From assembly GCF_000284295.1 (NCBI RefSeq), contig NC_017093.1, positions 5,332,001-5,396,000 of the forward strand: a DNA stretch of 64,000 nucleotides. Reading direction: 5' to 3'. The translations under genes and the position numbers were made by a program. Under the pieces are notes generated by a model. The model ran no database searches. It had not been told where the DNA came from and saw only the letters and a list, made by a program, of their open reading frames with translations. Shown here in pieces: positions 33,412 through 42,226 of the stretch; positions within the stretch are counted from its first letter, which is position 1, and each line of letters begins with the position of its first letter. This DNA comes from Actinoplanes missouriensis 431. GTDB taxonomy: Bacteria > Actinomycetota > Actinomycetes > Mycobacteriales > Micromonosporaceae.

Positions 33412-34545
33412 TCATCGCACCAGACGCTCCAGGACTCCGACCACCTCGGCCGCCGCCGGCTGCGCCGCCATCTCGGCCCGCACGTCCCGCGCCCGCCGCG
33501 TGTAGGAGTCCGCGCTCACCAGGTCCGCCACGGCCGCCGTGATCCGCCCGGCGCTCTGCTCCTCCCCCACCAGCACGACCGCCGAGCCGTGCCGCGCGAT
33601 TCGCTCGCACGGCTCGACCATCTTCGGGATGTCCGGGAGCAGCAGTTGCGCGACGCCGGCCCGCAGCGCGTTCAGCGCGCTCTGCCCGCCGCCGTGGTGC
33701 ACCAGCACCCGGCAGGTCGGCAGGATGACGTCCAGCGGCAGCCATCCGGCGTGCGCCGCCGGGACGCCCCCCTCGCGCAGGGCGGCGGCGACCGGCTCCG
33801 GCGCCGCCACGACGATCTCCACGTCCAGGCTGCCGACCATGGTGATCAGCTCGGTCAGGTGCGCGATCTCGTCCGCCCCCGTGACCCGGCTGCCCAGGGT
33901 GACGCACACCCGGCGCCGGGCGGCCCGGTACATCCACGGTTCGAGCGGACGCTGCAGGTTGACCGGGGTGAACCGCATGTTCTGCCGGGGGCCGGGCAGG
34001 CCGGGCGCCCGCAGAGCCGGCGGGCAGATGTCCACCCACAGGTCCGGGACGCTCAGCTCGGTGCGGCCCAGCGCGGCCAGCTCGGTGGCGAGCTCGGCGG
34101 CGGCGCCCCGGTCCATCTCGGGAGGCTCACCCAGATCCCAGGTGTGCCGCACGTACGGCACGCCCAGCTTGGCCGCGAGCAGCCCGGCCGCGTAGCAGAG
34201 CGAGCCGCCGACGACCAGGTCCGGACGCCAGGAGGCGGCGAGCTCCTCGAGCGCGGGCAGGCTCGCGGCGGCCAGCCGGCCGAATCCGTGGCCGTTGAAC
34301 ACCACCCGCTCGGCCGGGTCCGCCGGCAGCGTCAGCCGGCGCCCGGAACGGTCGATGAACATGAAGTCGAGCATGGCGCCGCCGGTGATCGCCACGGCCG
34401 GCAGGCCGACGCCGGTGACCATCGGCGTCATGTCTGCCGGCGCGGCCACCAGCACGTCGTGGCCGGCCAGCCGGGTGGCGGCGGCCAGCGGCGCCACGGC
34501 GAACACGGTCGCCGGGCTGCCGCCGGTCAGGAACAGAACCCTCAT
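33412..34545 (-). CDS. GT1-family glycosyltransferase, second copy
   Basis: A 377-residue GT-B fold enzyme. The start is ATG 34545 (MRVLFLTGGSPATVFAVAPLAAATRLAGHDV), with AGGAGA rather far upstream. The donor region reads VLVHHGGGQSALNALRAGVAQLLLPDIP, matching the class. It differs markedly from the first GT, so the two probably have different acceptors or sites. With only one complete sugar pathway visible, both may use the same amino sugar, or this one may take an intermediate such as a neutral deoxysugar. Confidence 0.9.
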   Translation of the reverse strand: MRVLFLTGGSPATVFAVAPLAAATRLAGHDVLVAAPADMTPMVTGVGLPAVAITGGAMLDFMFIDRSGRRLTLPADPAERVVFNGHGFGRLAAASLPALEELAASWRPDLVVGGSLCYAAGLLAAKLGVPYVRHTWDLGEPPEMDRGAAAELATELAALGRTELSVPDLWVDICPPALRAPGLPGPRQNMRFTPVNLQRPLEPWMYRAARRRVCVTLGSRVTGADEIAHLTELITMVGSLDVEIVVAAPEPVAAALREGGVPAAHAGWLPLDVILPTCRVLVHHGGGQSALNALRAGVAQLLLPDIPKMVEPCERIARHGSAVVLVGEEQSAGRITAAVADLVSADSYTRRARDVRAEMAAQPAAAEVVGVLERLVR

Positions 34546-34612
34546 CCGGTCATCCGATCTCCTCGCGGGGACCGCCGGGCGGTCCGGCGGATCCGCCGAG
34601 CTTCGCCGCCCG

Positions 34613-34630
34613 GGCTGGAGTCCGGGCGGA
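34613..34630 (-). promoter_or_regulatory. Candidate SARP heptamers upstream of the second GT
   Basis: On the minus strand TCCGCCC (34624-34630) and TCCAGCC (34613-34619) are 11 bp apart, 68-85 bases upstream of the GT start at 34545. TCCAGCC is the same heptamer that recurs in the 22-bp array at 15183. Support is modest because only one of the two units fits well. Confidence 0.3.
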
Positions 34631-34662
34631 ACCGCCCCGGAGATGGCGTCCCATAGCGGCCT

Positions 34663-34680
34663 TCGAGTTGTCCTCCAGCC
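34663..34680 (+). promoter_or_regulatory. Candidate SARP site before the second KSalpha
   Basis: TCGAGTT (34663-34669) and TCCAGCC (34674-34680) are direct heptamers 11 bp apart with a 4-bp spacer, about 40-60 bases upstream of the KSalpha start at 34722. This fits the SARP arrangement. Confidence 0.45.
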
Positions 34681-34721
34681 GACCGGCACACCCTGGGCAG
34701 CACCTTCCAGGAAGGATTGCG

Positions 34722-35987
34722 ATGTCCCGTCGTGTCGTGCTGACCGGAATCGGGGTTCGCGCACCGGGCGGAGCCGGAACCGGAGAATTCTGGGACCTGC
34801 TGACCTCCGGCCGCAGCGCCACCCGCCGTATCAGCTTCTTCGACCCCGCGCCGTTCCGGTCCCAGATCGCCGGGGAGTGTGACTTCGACCCGGCGGCCGA
34901 GGGGCTCTCCGCCCGCGAGATCCGGCGGATGGACCGGGCGGCCCAGCTCGCCGTCGTCTGTGCCAGGTCCGCGGTCGCCGCCAGCGGTCTCGCCGTGGAC
35001 CGGCTCGACCCGTACCGGATCGGGGTGGTTCTGGGCAGTGCGGTCGCCGCCGCCACCAGCCTCGACAACGAGTACGTGGTGATGTCGGACTCCGGCCGTG
35101 CCCGCGAGGTCGACCCCGATTATCTGTCCCCGCACATGTTCGACCACATGACGCCCGGGATCATGCCGGCCGAGGTGGCCTGGACGGTCGGCGCCGAGGG
35201 CCCGGTCACCATGATCTCCAACGGCTGCACCTCGGGGCTGGACGCGGTGGGACACGCCGCCCAGCTCATCCGCGAGGGCGCGGCCGACGTCATGGTCACC
35301 GGCGCCACCGACGCGCCGATCACGCCCATCGTGGTGGCCAGCTTCGACGCTATCCGGGCGACCACGCCCCGCAACGACGACCCGGAGCACGCCTCCCGTC
35401 CGTTCGACGCCACCCGCAACGGGTTCGTGCTGGCCGAGGGCTCGGCGATGTTCGTGCTGGAGGAGCGCGCGCACGCGCTGGCCCGCGGCGCCCACGTCTA
35501 CGCCGAGCTGAGCGGGTACGCCACCCGGTCGAACGCGTACCACATGACCGGCCTCAAGCCCGACGGCCGGGAGATGGCGGCCGCGATCACCGCCGCCCTC
35601 GACGACGGCCGGCACGACCCCACCGACGTGCACTACGTCAACGCGCACGGCTCGGCCACCAAGCAGAACGACAGGCACGAGACCGCCGCCTTCAAACGCG
35701 CGCTGGGCGAGCACGCGTACCGGACGCCGGTCAGCTCGATCAAGTCGATGGTCGGGCACTCGCTCGGCGCGGTCGGCGCGATCGAACTGGCCGCCTGCGC
35801 CCTGGCGATCGAGCACCAGGTGGTGCCGCCCACCGCGAATCTGCACGAACGCGATCCGGAGTGCGACCTCGACTACGTGCCGCTCACCGCCCGTGAGCAA
35901 CGGGTGGACACCGTGCTCAGCGTGGGCAGCGGGTTCGGCGGATTCCAGAGCGCGGTGGTGCTGACACGTACCGGAGGAGACCGATGA
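34722..35987 (+). CDS. Type II PKS ketosynthase (KSalpha), second pair
   Basis: A 421-residue KSalpha with Cys169 (SNGCTSGLDAVGHA), His309 (VNAHGSAT), Lys341 and His346 (SSIKSMVGHSLGA). Gly is replaced by Ala in NAHGSAT, a mild departure from the usual NAHGSGT. GGAAGGA is upstream of the ATG. It heads an operon of KSalpha, KSbeta, aromatase/cyclase, serine hydrolase and ketoreductase, the classical set for a reduced aromatic polyketide, but lacks an adjacent ACP. Confidence 0.95.
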   Translation: MSRRVVLTGIGVRAPGGAGTGEFWDLLTSGRSATRRISFFDPAPFRSQIAGECDFDPAAEGLSAREIRRMDRAAQLAVVCARSAVAASGLAVDRLDPYRIGVVLGSAVAAATSLDNEYVVMSDSGRAREVDPDYLSPHMFDHMTPGIMPAEVAWTVGAEGPVTMISNGCTSGLDAVGHAAQLIREGAADVMVTGATDAPITPIVVASFDAIRATTPRNDDPEHASRPFDATRNGFVLAEGSAMFVLEERAHALARGAHVYAELSGYATRSNAYHMTGLKPDGREMAAAITAALDDGRHDPTDVHYVNAHGSATKQNDRHETAAFKRALGEHAYRTPVSSIKSMVGHSLGAVGAIELAACALAIEHQVVPPTANLHERDPECDLDYVPLTAREQRVDTVLSVGSGFGGFQSAVVLTRTGGDR

Positions 35988-37183
35988 CCGCGGTGGTGAC
36001 CGGAATCGGGGTGGTGGCCCCCAACGGCCTCGGCGCCGGCGAGTTCTGGAAGGCGACTCTGGAGGGACGCAGCGGGATCGCGGAGCTGACCGGTTTCGAC
36101 AGCACCCGGCTCCGCGCCCGCCTCGCCGGGCAGGTCCGTGACTTCGACCCGCGGCAGCACCTGCCGGCCCGGCTGCTGCCGCAGACCGACATCTCGACCC
36201 GGTACGCACTGGCCGCGGCCGGCTGGGCCCTGGCCGACGCCGCCCTGGATCCCGCCGAGCTGGTCGACTACGAGATGAGCGTGGTCACCGCCAACGCGCT
36301 CGGCGGATTCGGCTACACCCACGACGAGCTGCGGAACCTGTGGTCCAAGGGCCCCGGGTACGTCAGCGTCTACGAGTCCTTCGCCTGGTTCTACGCCGTG
36401 AACACCGGCCAGATCTCGATCCGCTACGGCATGCGCGGGCCGAGTTGCGCGCTGGTCGCCGAGCAGGCCGGCGGCCTGGACGCCGTCGGGCACGCCCGGC
36501 GCACCATCCGGTCCGGGTCGGCGATGGCGGTGGCGGGCGGGGTGGATTCGGCGCTCGACTCGTGGGGCTGGTCGTCGCACCTGTCCAGCGGTCGGGTCAG
36601 CGCCTCCGGCTACCGCCCGTTCCACACCGACGCTGACGGGCACGTGCCCGGCGAGGGCGGCGCCATCCTGATCATCGAGGACGCCGCGGCCTTCCAGCGC
36701 AGAGGCGGGGGCGCCGCGTACGGGATGATCGCCGGATACGCGTCCACGTTCGACCCGCCCCCCGGCGCCGGCCGTCCACCGGGCCTGCGCCGGGCCGCGG
36801 AGATGGCGCTCGCCGACGCCGGTGTCGCTCCCCGCGACGTCGACGTGGTCTTCGCCGACGCGGCCGGCGTGCCGGAACTGGACCGGCAGGAGGCGGCAGC
36901 GATCCGCGGCGTCTTCGGCGACCGCGGCGTGCCGGTGACCGCCCCCAAATCGCTGACCGGACGGCTGTTCTCCGGCGGTGGGCCGCTCGACGTGGCCGCC
37001 GCCCTGCTCAGCATCCGCGACGGTGTGGTGCCGGGCAGCCCGGACATCGCCGGCCTGGACCCGGCGCACGGCATCGACCTGGTCGGCGAGCCGCGGACCG
37101 GGCCGGTCTCCACGGCCCTGGTGCTGGCCCGCGGCCGGTGGGGCTTCAACGCGGCGGTCGTCATCCGTACGTACCGAGCATGA
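35984..37183 (+). CDS. Type II PKS chain length factor (KSbeta), second pair
   Basis: A 399-residue chain length factor with Gln161 in LVAEQAGGLDAVGHA at the cysteine position. It overlaps the KSalpha stop by 4 bases. Together with KSalpha at 34722 it forms the second minimal-PKS heterodimer of the cluster and probably fixes the length of the main aromatic chain; chain length cannot be deduced from the sequence by eye. Confidence 0.93.
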   Translation: MTAVVTGIGVVAPNGLGAGEFWKATLEGRSGIAELTGFDSTRLRARLAGQVRDFDPRQHLPARLLPQTDISTRYALAAAGWALADAALDPAELVDYEMSVVTANALGGFGYTHDELRNLWSKGPGYVSVYESFAWFYAVNTGQISIRYGMRGPSCALVAEQAGGLDAVGHARRTIRSGSAMAVAGGVDSALDSWGWSSHLSSGRVSASGYRPFHTDADGHVPGEGGAILIIEDAAAFQRRGGGAAYGMIAGYASTFDPPPGAGRPPGLRRAAEMALADAGVAPRDVDVVFADAAGVPELDRQEAAAIRGVFGDRGVPVTAPKSLTGRLFSGGGPLDVAAALLSIRDGVVPGSPDIAGLDPAHGIDLVGEPRTGPVSTALVLARGRWGFNAAVVIRTYRA

Positions 37184-37200
37184 GCAGAGAGGACGGGCAG

Positions 37201-38154
37201 ATGACCCAGCCCCGGACACCGCGGCACCACCGCGAGCACACCCTGATCTCGACCGCCTCCGCGGACGCGCTGTACTCGCTCGCCGCCGACGTGCGGCGCT
37301 GGCCGGCGGTCTTCGAACCCACCGTGTACGTACGGCTGCTGGAACACGGGCAGCTCGAACACGGTGAGCACACCGAGCGCTTCCAGATCTGGGCCACCGT
37401 CGGCGCCGGGGTACGCACCTGGCAGTCCCGCCGCGAACTGGATCCCCGGCGACGGCGGATCGGCTTCGCCCAGGAGCACACCACCGCGCCGTTCACCGCA
37501 ATGCGCGGCGGCTGGGAGTTCCAGTCGCTGCCCACCGGCGGGACCCGGATCGTGCTGCGCCACGACTTCGCCCTCACCGACGACACGCCGGCCACGCTGG
37601 AGTGGGCGGACCGGGCGCTGGACACCAACAGCGAGAAGGAGCTGGCCGCGCTGGCCCGGATCGCCGAACTCGGGCACCCCGTCGACGAGCTGGTGTTCTC
37701 GTTCACCGACACGGTGGACACGGCCGCACCCGCGGCGGACGCGTACGACTTCGTCAACCGCAGCGACCTGTGGCCGCAACGGCTGCCGCACGTCGGCCGG
37801 GTGCTGCTGACCGAGGACGAGCCGGGCATCCAGGTGATGGAGATGGACACCGTGACCGCCGACGGCTCGGCGCACACCACCCGGTCGGTCCGGGTTTGCA
37901 CGCCGGGCCGGCGCATCGTCTACAAGCAGTTGCTGCCACCGAAGATGCTGCTCGGGCACAGTGGCCGGTGGGAGTTCACCGAGCACGACGGCGGCACCCG
38001 GATCGCCGCGGAACACACCGTCGCGCTGAACCCGGCGGCGGTGCCCGAGCTCCTCGGCGCGGACGCCACGCTGGCCGACGCGCGGAACCACATCCGGGAG
38101 GCGCTGAGCCGCAACAGCCGCAGCACGCTCGCCCACGCCGCGGCGGCTCGGTGA
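37201..38154 (+). CDS. Didomain aromatase/cyclase
   Basis: A 317-residue protein made of two START/Bet v1-like halves (about 10-155 and 165-315), each opening with a (F/L)xxAxADAxYxxxxDxxxWP pattern. This is the didomain aromatase/cyclase (ActVII-like) used with C9-reduced polyketides to aromatise the first ring. AGAGGA is upstream of the ATG at 37201; an ATG at 37180 overlapping the KSbeta stop is possible. It is coupled to the serine-hydrolase gene that follows. Confidence 0.9.
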   Translation: MTQPRTPRHHREHTLISTASADALYSLAADVRRWPAVFEPTVYVRLLEHGQLEHGEHTERFQIWATVGAGVRTWQSRRELDPRRRRIGFAQEHTTAPFTAMRGGWEFQSLPTGGTRIVLRHDFALTDDTPATLEWADRALDTNSEKELAALARIAELGHPVDELVFSFTDTVDTAAPAADAYDFVNRSDLWPQRLPHVGRVLLTEDEPGIQVMEMDTVTADGSAHTTRSVRVCTPGRRIVYKQLLPPKMLLGHSGRWEFTEHDGGTRIAAEHTVALNPAAVPELLGADATLADARNHIREALSRNSRSTLAHAAAAR

Positions 38155-39341
38155 TCACCGAGCCGGCGTTCGCCGGGGTGCGGCGCGCGTTCGATGAGAA
38201 CTTCGCCGCCGGCGACGAGGTGGGCGCCGCGGTCTGCGTCTACCACCGCGGCCGGCCGGTGGTGGACCTGTGGGACGGCCACGCCGACGCCGAGCGCACC
38301 GACCCGTGGCGGCCGGACACCCTCGCGGTGCTGGCCTCCCCGACCAAGGCGCTGGTCACCGGGGCGCTGCTGCACCTCGCCGAACGGGGTGTGGTGGACC
38401 TGGACGCCCCGATCGCCCGGTACTGGCCGGAGTTCGCGGCGCACGGCAAGGACCGCGTCACCGCACGGATGGTGCTCGCCCAGCGGTCCGGGGTGGTGTG
38501 CCTGGACCACGATCCGATCACTCCGGAGCACCTGCGCGCGCACACACCGATCGCCCGGGCGCTCGCCGCGGCCCGCCCGGAGTGGGAGCCGGACACCGCG
38601 TTCGCCTACCACGCCGCCACGTACGGCCATCTGGTCAGCGAGATTATCCGGCGGCGCACCGGCCGGACCGTCGGCGAGTACTTCGCCCGCGAGATAGCCG
38701 CGCCGCTCGGCCTGGACTGCCACATCGGCCTGCCCGACCCGGGTGCCGCGCATCTCGCCGCGATGCTCGAGTCCCGCGCCGAGCAGCTGATGGACGGCGC
38801 CGCGCCCGGCGACGAGAACCCGCTGCTGGTGGCGCTCGGCGACAAGTCGTCGCTGACCTACCGGGCGTCGGTGGGCACGATGGCGCTGCCGGACGCGTTG
38901 GACCCGTCCGTCGAGGACCCCTCGTACGGTGGCCTGGCGAGCGCGCAGTCCCTGGCCCGTTACTTCGCGTCGTTCCTCGGCCCGGTCGGCGGCTTCCGCC
39001 TGGTCGGGCCGGCCACGGTGGCGCGGATCCGCCGGGTCCACTCGCAGGGCACCTGCCTGATCACCCGGCTGCCGGCCGCCTGGGGTCTCGGCATGCAGGT
39101 GGCCGACAGCCCGGTCTTCCCGGCGGCGGCCGGCCTGGGCGGCGCGTTCGGGTTCGACGGCGCCAACGGCGTGTTCACCTTCGCCGACCCCGATCACGAG
39201 CTGGCGTTCGCGTACGTGCGCAACGCCGGGTCCGCGACCGTCGGCCGGATCAGCGACCGGGCCCGCCGCCTGGTCGAGGCCGTCTATGCCAGTGCCGGTG
39301 CCGACACCGGCGACCACGACAGAGAGGTACGACCGAGATGA
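38151..39341 (+). CDS. SxxK serine hydrolase (class C beta-lactamase/EstB-like), second copy
   Basis: A 396-residue paralogue of the protein at 27062. Ser63 and Lys66 lie in LASPTKALVTG, the second-motif Tyr is in AYHAATYGHL, and the third-motif region is FGFDGANGVFTF. The start is GTG at 38151, overlapping the aromatase/cyclase stop. No signal peptide is visible. Its position between the aromatase/cyclase and the ketoreductase implies an early or structural role in the pathway rather than resistance. Two copies in one cluster suggest two related acyl-transfer, ester-cleaving or cyclising steps, or a heterodimer. Confidence 0.85.
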   Translation: MITEPAFAGVRRAFDENFAAGDEVGAAVCVYHRGRPVVDLWDGHADAERTDPWRPDTLAVLASPTKALVTGALLHLAERGVVDLDAPIARYWPEFAAHGKDRVTARMVLAQRSGVVCLDHDPITPEHLRAHTPIARALAAARPEWEPDTAFAYHAATYGHLVSEIIRRRTGRTVGEYFAREIAAPLGLDCHIGLPDPGAAHLAAMLESRAEQLMDGAAPGDENPLLVALGDKSSLTYRASVGTMALPDALDPSVEDPSYGGLASAQSLARYFASFLGPVGGFRLVGPATVARIRRVHSQGTCLITRLPAAWGLGMQVADSPVFPAAAGLGGAFGFDGANGVFTFADPDHELAFAYVRNAGSATVGRISDRARRLVEAVYASAGADTGDHDREVRPR

Positions 39342-40120
39342 CCGGAGAGAACAAGGTCGCGCTGGTGACCGGTGCGACGAGCGGCATCGGCCTGGAGGTC
39401 ACCCGGCATCTGGCCGGCGCCGGCTGGCAGGTCTACATCGGCGCCCGGCGCCCGGACGTGCTGGCCGAGACGGTGAAGAGCCTGACGGACGAGGGCCTCA
39501 CCGTGGACGGCCAGACCTGTGACGTCACCTCTCCCGCCGACGTGCGCGCCCTGGTCCGGGCCGCGACCGCGCGTTTCGGCCCGCTCGCGGCGCTGGTGAA
39601 CAACGCCGGCCGCTCCGGCGGCGGCGTCACCCGGGAGATCAGTGACGAGCTCTGGTACGACGTGATCAACACCAACCTGCACGGCGTGTTCCTGGTGACC
39701 CGGGAGGTGCTCAACCACGGCGGCATGCTGGACCGTGGCTGGGGCCGGATCGTCAACATCGCGTCCACCGGCGGCAAGCAAGGCGTGGTGCACGGCGCGC
39801 CGTACTCGGCCTCGAAGCACGGTGTGGTGGGGCTGACCAAGGCGCTCGGCCTGGAGCTGGCCAAGACCGGCGTGACAGTCAACGCGGTCTGCCCGGGCTT
39901 CGTGGAGACGCCGATGGCCGAGCGGGTCCGGGACGTCTACGCCGCGATGTGGGACGTCTCCACCGAGGAGGTGCGCACCCGGGTCAACGCGCGGGTGCCG
40001 CTCGGCCGTTACGTGCAGCCGTCCGAGGTGGCCGCCATGGTCGGCTATCTGGTGTCCCCGGCGGCCGACGCGGTGACCGCACAGGCCATGAACGTCTGCG
40101 GTGGTCTCGGCAACTACTGA
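39338..40120 (+). CDS. Type II PKS ketoreductase, actIII type
   Basis: A 260-residue SDR close in pattern to ActIII. The motifs are TGATSGIGLEVTRHLAGAG, NNAGRSGGG, NIASTGGKQG, the catalytic YSASKHG and the C-terminal AQAMNVCGGLGNY. ActIII-type enzymes reduce the C9 ketone of the nascent chain with NADPH and so define the first-ring fold. It overlaps the serine-hydrolase stop and closes the operon that began at 34722. Two hairpins follow. Confidence 0.95.
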   Translation: MTGENKVALVTGATSGIGLEVTRHLAGAGWQVYIGARRPDVLAETVKSLTDEGLTVDGQTCDVTSPADVRALVRAATARFGPLAALVNNAGRSGGGVTREISDELWYDVINTNLHGVFLVTREVLNHGGMLDRGWGRIVNIASTGGKQGVVHGAPYSASKHGVVGLTKALGLELAKTGVTVNAVCPGFVETPMAERVRDVYAAMWDVSTEEVRTRVNARVPLGRYVQPSEVAAMVGYLVSPAADAVTAQAMNVCGGLGNY

Positions 40121-40136
40121 CCCGCGCCGCACGTAC

Positions 40137-40169
40137 AAGCAGGTCCCGGCCGCCGGCCGGGACCTGCTT
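40137..40169. terminator. Terminator hairpin after the ketoreductase
   Basis: AAGCAGGTCCCGGCC (40137-40151) pairs perfectly with 40155-40169 around a 3-base loop, 16 bases after the ketoreductase stop. CTTCGCTG follows. Confidence 0.85.
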
Positions 40170-40206
40170 CGCTGTCCCCCGGGGGCATTCCGGGCAACCC
40201 GGTACA

Positions 40207-40247
40207 CGAGAGAGGTGCCCGGTCTCGTGGACCGGGCACCTCTCTCG
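40207..40247. terminator. Second hairpin before the ABC transporter stop
   Basis: CGAGAGAGGTGCCCGGTC (40207-40224) pairs perfectly with 40230-40247 around a 5-base loop. It lies 40 bases beyond the stop of the minus-strand transporter gene (40287) and probably serves that gene. Tandem converging terminators insulate the two operons. Confidence 0.85.
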
Positions 40248-40286
40248 TTCGCTGCCGGGATCACCGGGCTCGAGAACTACTCTCGC

Positions 40287-42074
40287 TCAGGGCCCTACAA
40301 GCTCACTGGAGGGCCGGTCGACGACCCCGTCTCCGGCGATCCGCAGCGATTCCACCAGCCCGCGGTACAGCTCGTCGGAGCTCATCAGCTCGGCGTGTGT
40401 GCCCGCCGCCCGGACCCGCCCCTCGTCCATCACGACGATCCGGTCGGCGTCCAGGACGGTCGACAGCCGGTGCGCGATGGTCACCACCGCGCCGGTCTCG
40501 CCGCGGCGGCGTACCGTCTCCTGCACGGTGGCCTCCAGCAGGCCGTCCACCTGCGCGGTCGCCTCGTCCAGCAGCAGCACCTCGGGTTCGCGCAGGAGTG
40601 CCCGGGCCACCGCGAGGCGCTGCCGCTGCCCACCGGAGAGATCGGTCGGCCCCACCCGCGTGTCGACACCGTCGGGCAGGGCGGCCACCTTGGCGCTCAG
40701 CCGCACCGCGGCCAGCGCCGCGTGCAGCTCCTCATCGGTGGCTTCCGGATGGGTGAAGAGCAGGTTGTCGCGGATCGTGCCGGGCACCACCGGCGCCTCC
40801 TGTTCGACGTAGGCGAACCGGGACCGCACCTCCTCGTGCGTGTACGCCCGATACGGCCGGCCGTCCAGCAGCAACTCCCCCTCGGACGGCTCCAGGAAGC
40901 GCAGCAACAGGGAGAACAGCGTGGTCTTGCCGGCGCCCGACGGCCCGACCAGCGCGATGTGCCCGCGCCGGGGGATGTCCAGGTCGATGCCGGCGACGGC
41001 CGGCAGCGCGTCCGGGTCGTAGCCGGCGGTGATCCCGCGCAGCCGCAGCACCGGTCCGTCCGGCGGGCCGGGCGCCGGGTCCGCGGCGAGCAGCGGCGCC
41101 GCCGGCTCCACCTCGATCGCCTCGATCTCGCGGATCCGCCCGGCCGCGGCGATGCCGGCCTGCAACGCCGTGACGTTCTGGGTCAGCTCGGTGATCGGGC
41201 CGAGCAACTGGAACGCGTACAGCAGGAAGGCGATCAGGCCGGACACCTCCAGCAGGCCCAGTTGCGCGCGCCAGGCGCCGATGCCGAGCACCACGATCAC
41301 CGAGAGCTGGATGCCGGTCCACGCGATCGTCCACACCGAGGCGGTGATGCGCGCCGCCCGCACACTGTGGGCCGCGGCGTCGCGCGCGTCAGCCGTGACG
41401 GACGCGCCGAGCCGGTCCTCCGCGCGGCTGGCCTTCACCGTGCGGATGGCCCGCAGCGCCGCTTCGAGAGAGCCACCGAGCTGCCCCACCGACTCCTGGG
41501 CGGACGCCTGCGCCTTCGCGATCGACGGCATCAGCGCGGCCATCACCGCGCCGACGACGAGAACCGCGCCGGCCGTGCAGGCGAGCAGCACGACGTCGAG
41601 CACACCCATCAGCAGGAGCGTCCCGGCGAGCGCGACGCCGCTGTTGATCAGCCCCACGATGCTGCCGGAGGCCTCGTGCAGCAGGCCGGTGTCCGAGGTT
41701 ACGCGGGTGACCAGCTCACCGCTGGACCGGCGTTGCAGCTCCCCGACGCGGGCCCGGAGATAGCGACTGATCATGGAGGTCCGGGCGTCCAGCACGATGC
41801 GCTCGGCCAGGGTGCCGAGCAGCCGCCACTGCCACAGCGAGATCCCGGCGCCGAGGAAGACCAGCAGGATCAGGGCACTCAGCGGCTCGGACATCGGCTC
41901 GCGGTCCTCCAGGGTGTCGAGCACCCATTTGGTGACGAGCGGAGTGGCGAGGCCGGCCGCGTTGGCCAGCAGGCCGAGAACGAGACCGAGCACCATCGTA
42001 CGGCGGTGCGGCGCCATGAAAGTCAGAAGCAGACGTAGCCGGGGCAGGGCAGGACCGGTTTCGGTGAAAGGCAT
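40287..42074 (-). CDS. ABC half-transporter (membrane domain plus ATPase), probable exporter
   Basis: A 595-residue type IV (MsbA/LmrA-like) half-transporter. Six hydrophobic helices span about residues 25-300. The ATPase follows with Walker A GPSGAGKTT, signature LSGGQRQR, Walker B VLLLDEATA and the switch His in IAHRLS. It should work as a homodimer, exporting the antibiotic or an intermediate. It is divergent from rmlB, sharing the 152-base region with the candidate SARP heptamers, and probably gives self-protection. The Walker B glutamate position in LLDEATA is intact, so it should be catalytically active. Confidence 0.9.
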   Translation of the reverse strand: MPFTETGPALPRLRLLLTFMAPHRRTMVLGLVLGLLANAAGLATPLVTKWVLDTLEDREPMSEPLSALILLVFLGAGISLWQWRLLGTLAERIVLDARTSMISRYLRARVGELQRRSSGELVTRVTSDTGLLHEASGSIVGLINSGVALAGTLLLMGVLDVVLLACTAGAVLVVGAVMAALMPSIAKAQASAQESVGQLGGSLEAALRAIRTVKASRAEDRLGASVTADARDAAAHSVRAARITASVWTIAWTGIQLSVIVVLGIGAWRAQLGLLEVSGLIAFLLYAFQLLGPITELTQNVTALQAGIAAAGRIREIEAIEVEPAAPLLAADPAPGPPDGPVLRLRGITAGYDPDALPAVAGIDLDIPRRGHIALVGPSGAGKTTLFSLLLRFLEPSEGELLLDGRPYRAYTHEEVRSRFAYVEQEAPVVPGTIRDNLLFTHPEATDEELHAALAAVRLSAKVAALPDGVDTRVGPTDLSGGQRQRLAVARALLREPEVLLLDEATAQVDGLLEATVQETVRRRGETGAVVTIAHRLSTVLDADRIVVMDEGRVRAAGTHAELMSSDELYRGLVESLRIAGDGVVDRPSSELVGP

Positions 42075-42115
42075 TTTCCTACCGAATCCCGTGTCGGCGA
42101 CGCAGTCAAACGCCC

Positions 42116-42144
42116 TCGATCGGCGCTCCAGCGTGGCCCGAGAC
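42116..42144 (+). promoter_or_regulatory. Candidate SARP site before rmlB
   Basis: TCGATCG (42116), TCCAGCG (42127) and CCGAGAC (42138) lie 11 bp apart with 4-bp spacers, in the divergent region between the transporter (start 42074) and rmlB (start 42227). Confidence 0.45.
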
Positions 42145-42226
42145 GGCGGCCGCAGGCTGGGCCGGCGACCGCCGGACGGAGCCGGCGCGCGTTCCGCCGC
42201 CCACCACCGAGGATCGGGTCGACGCC

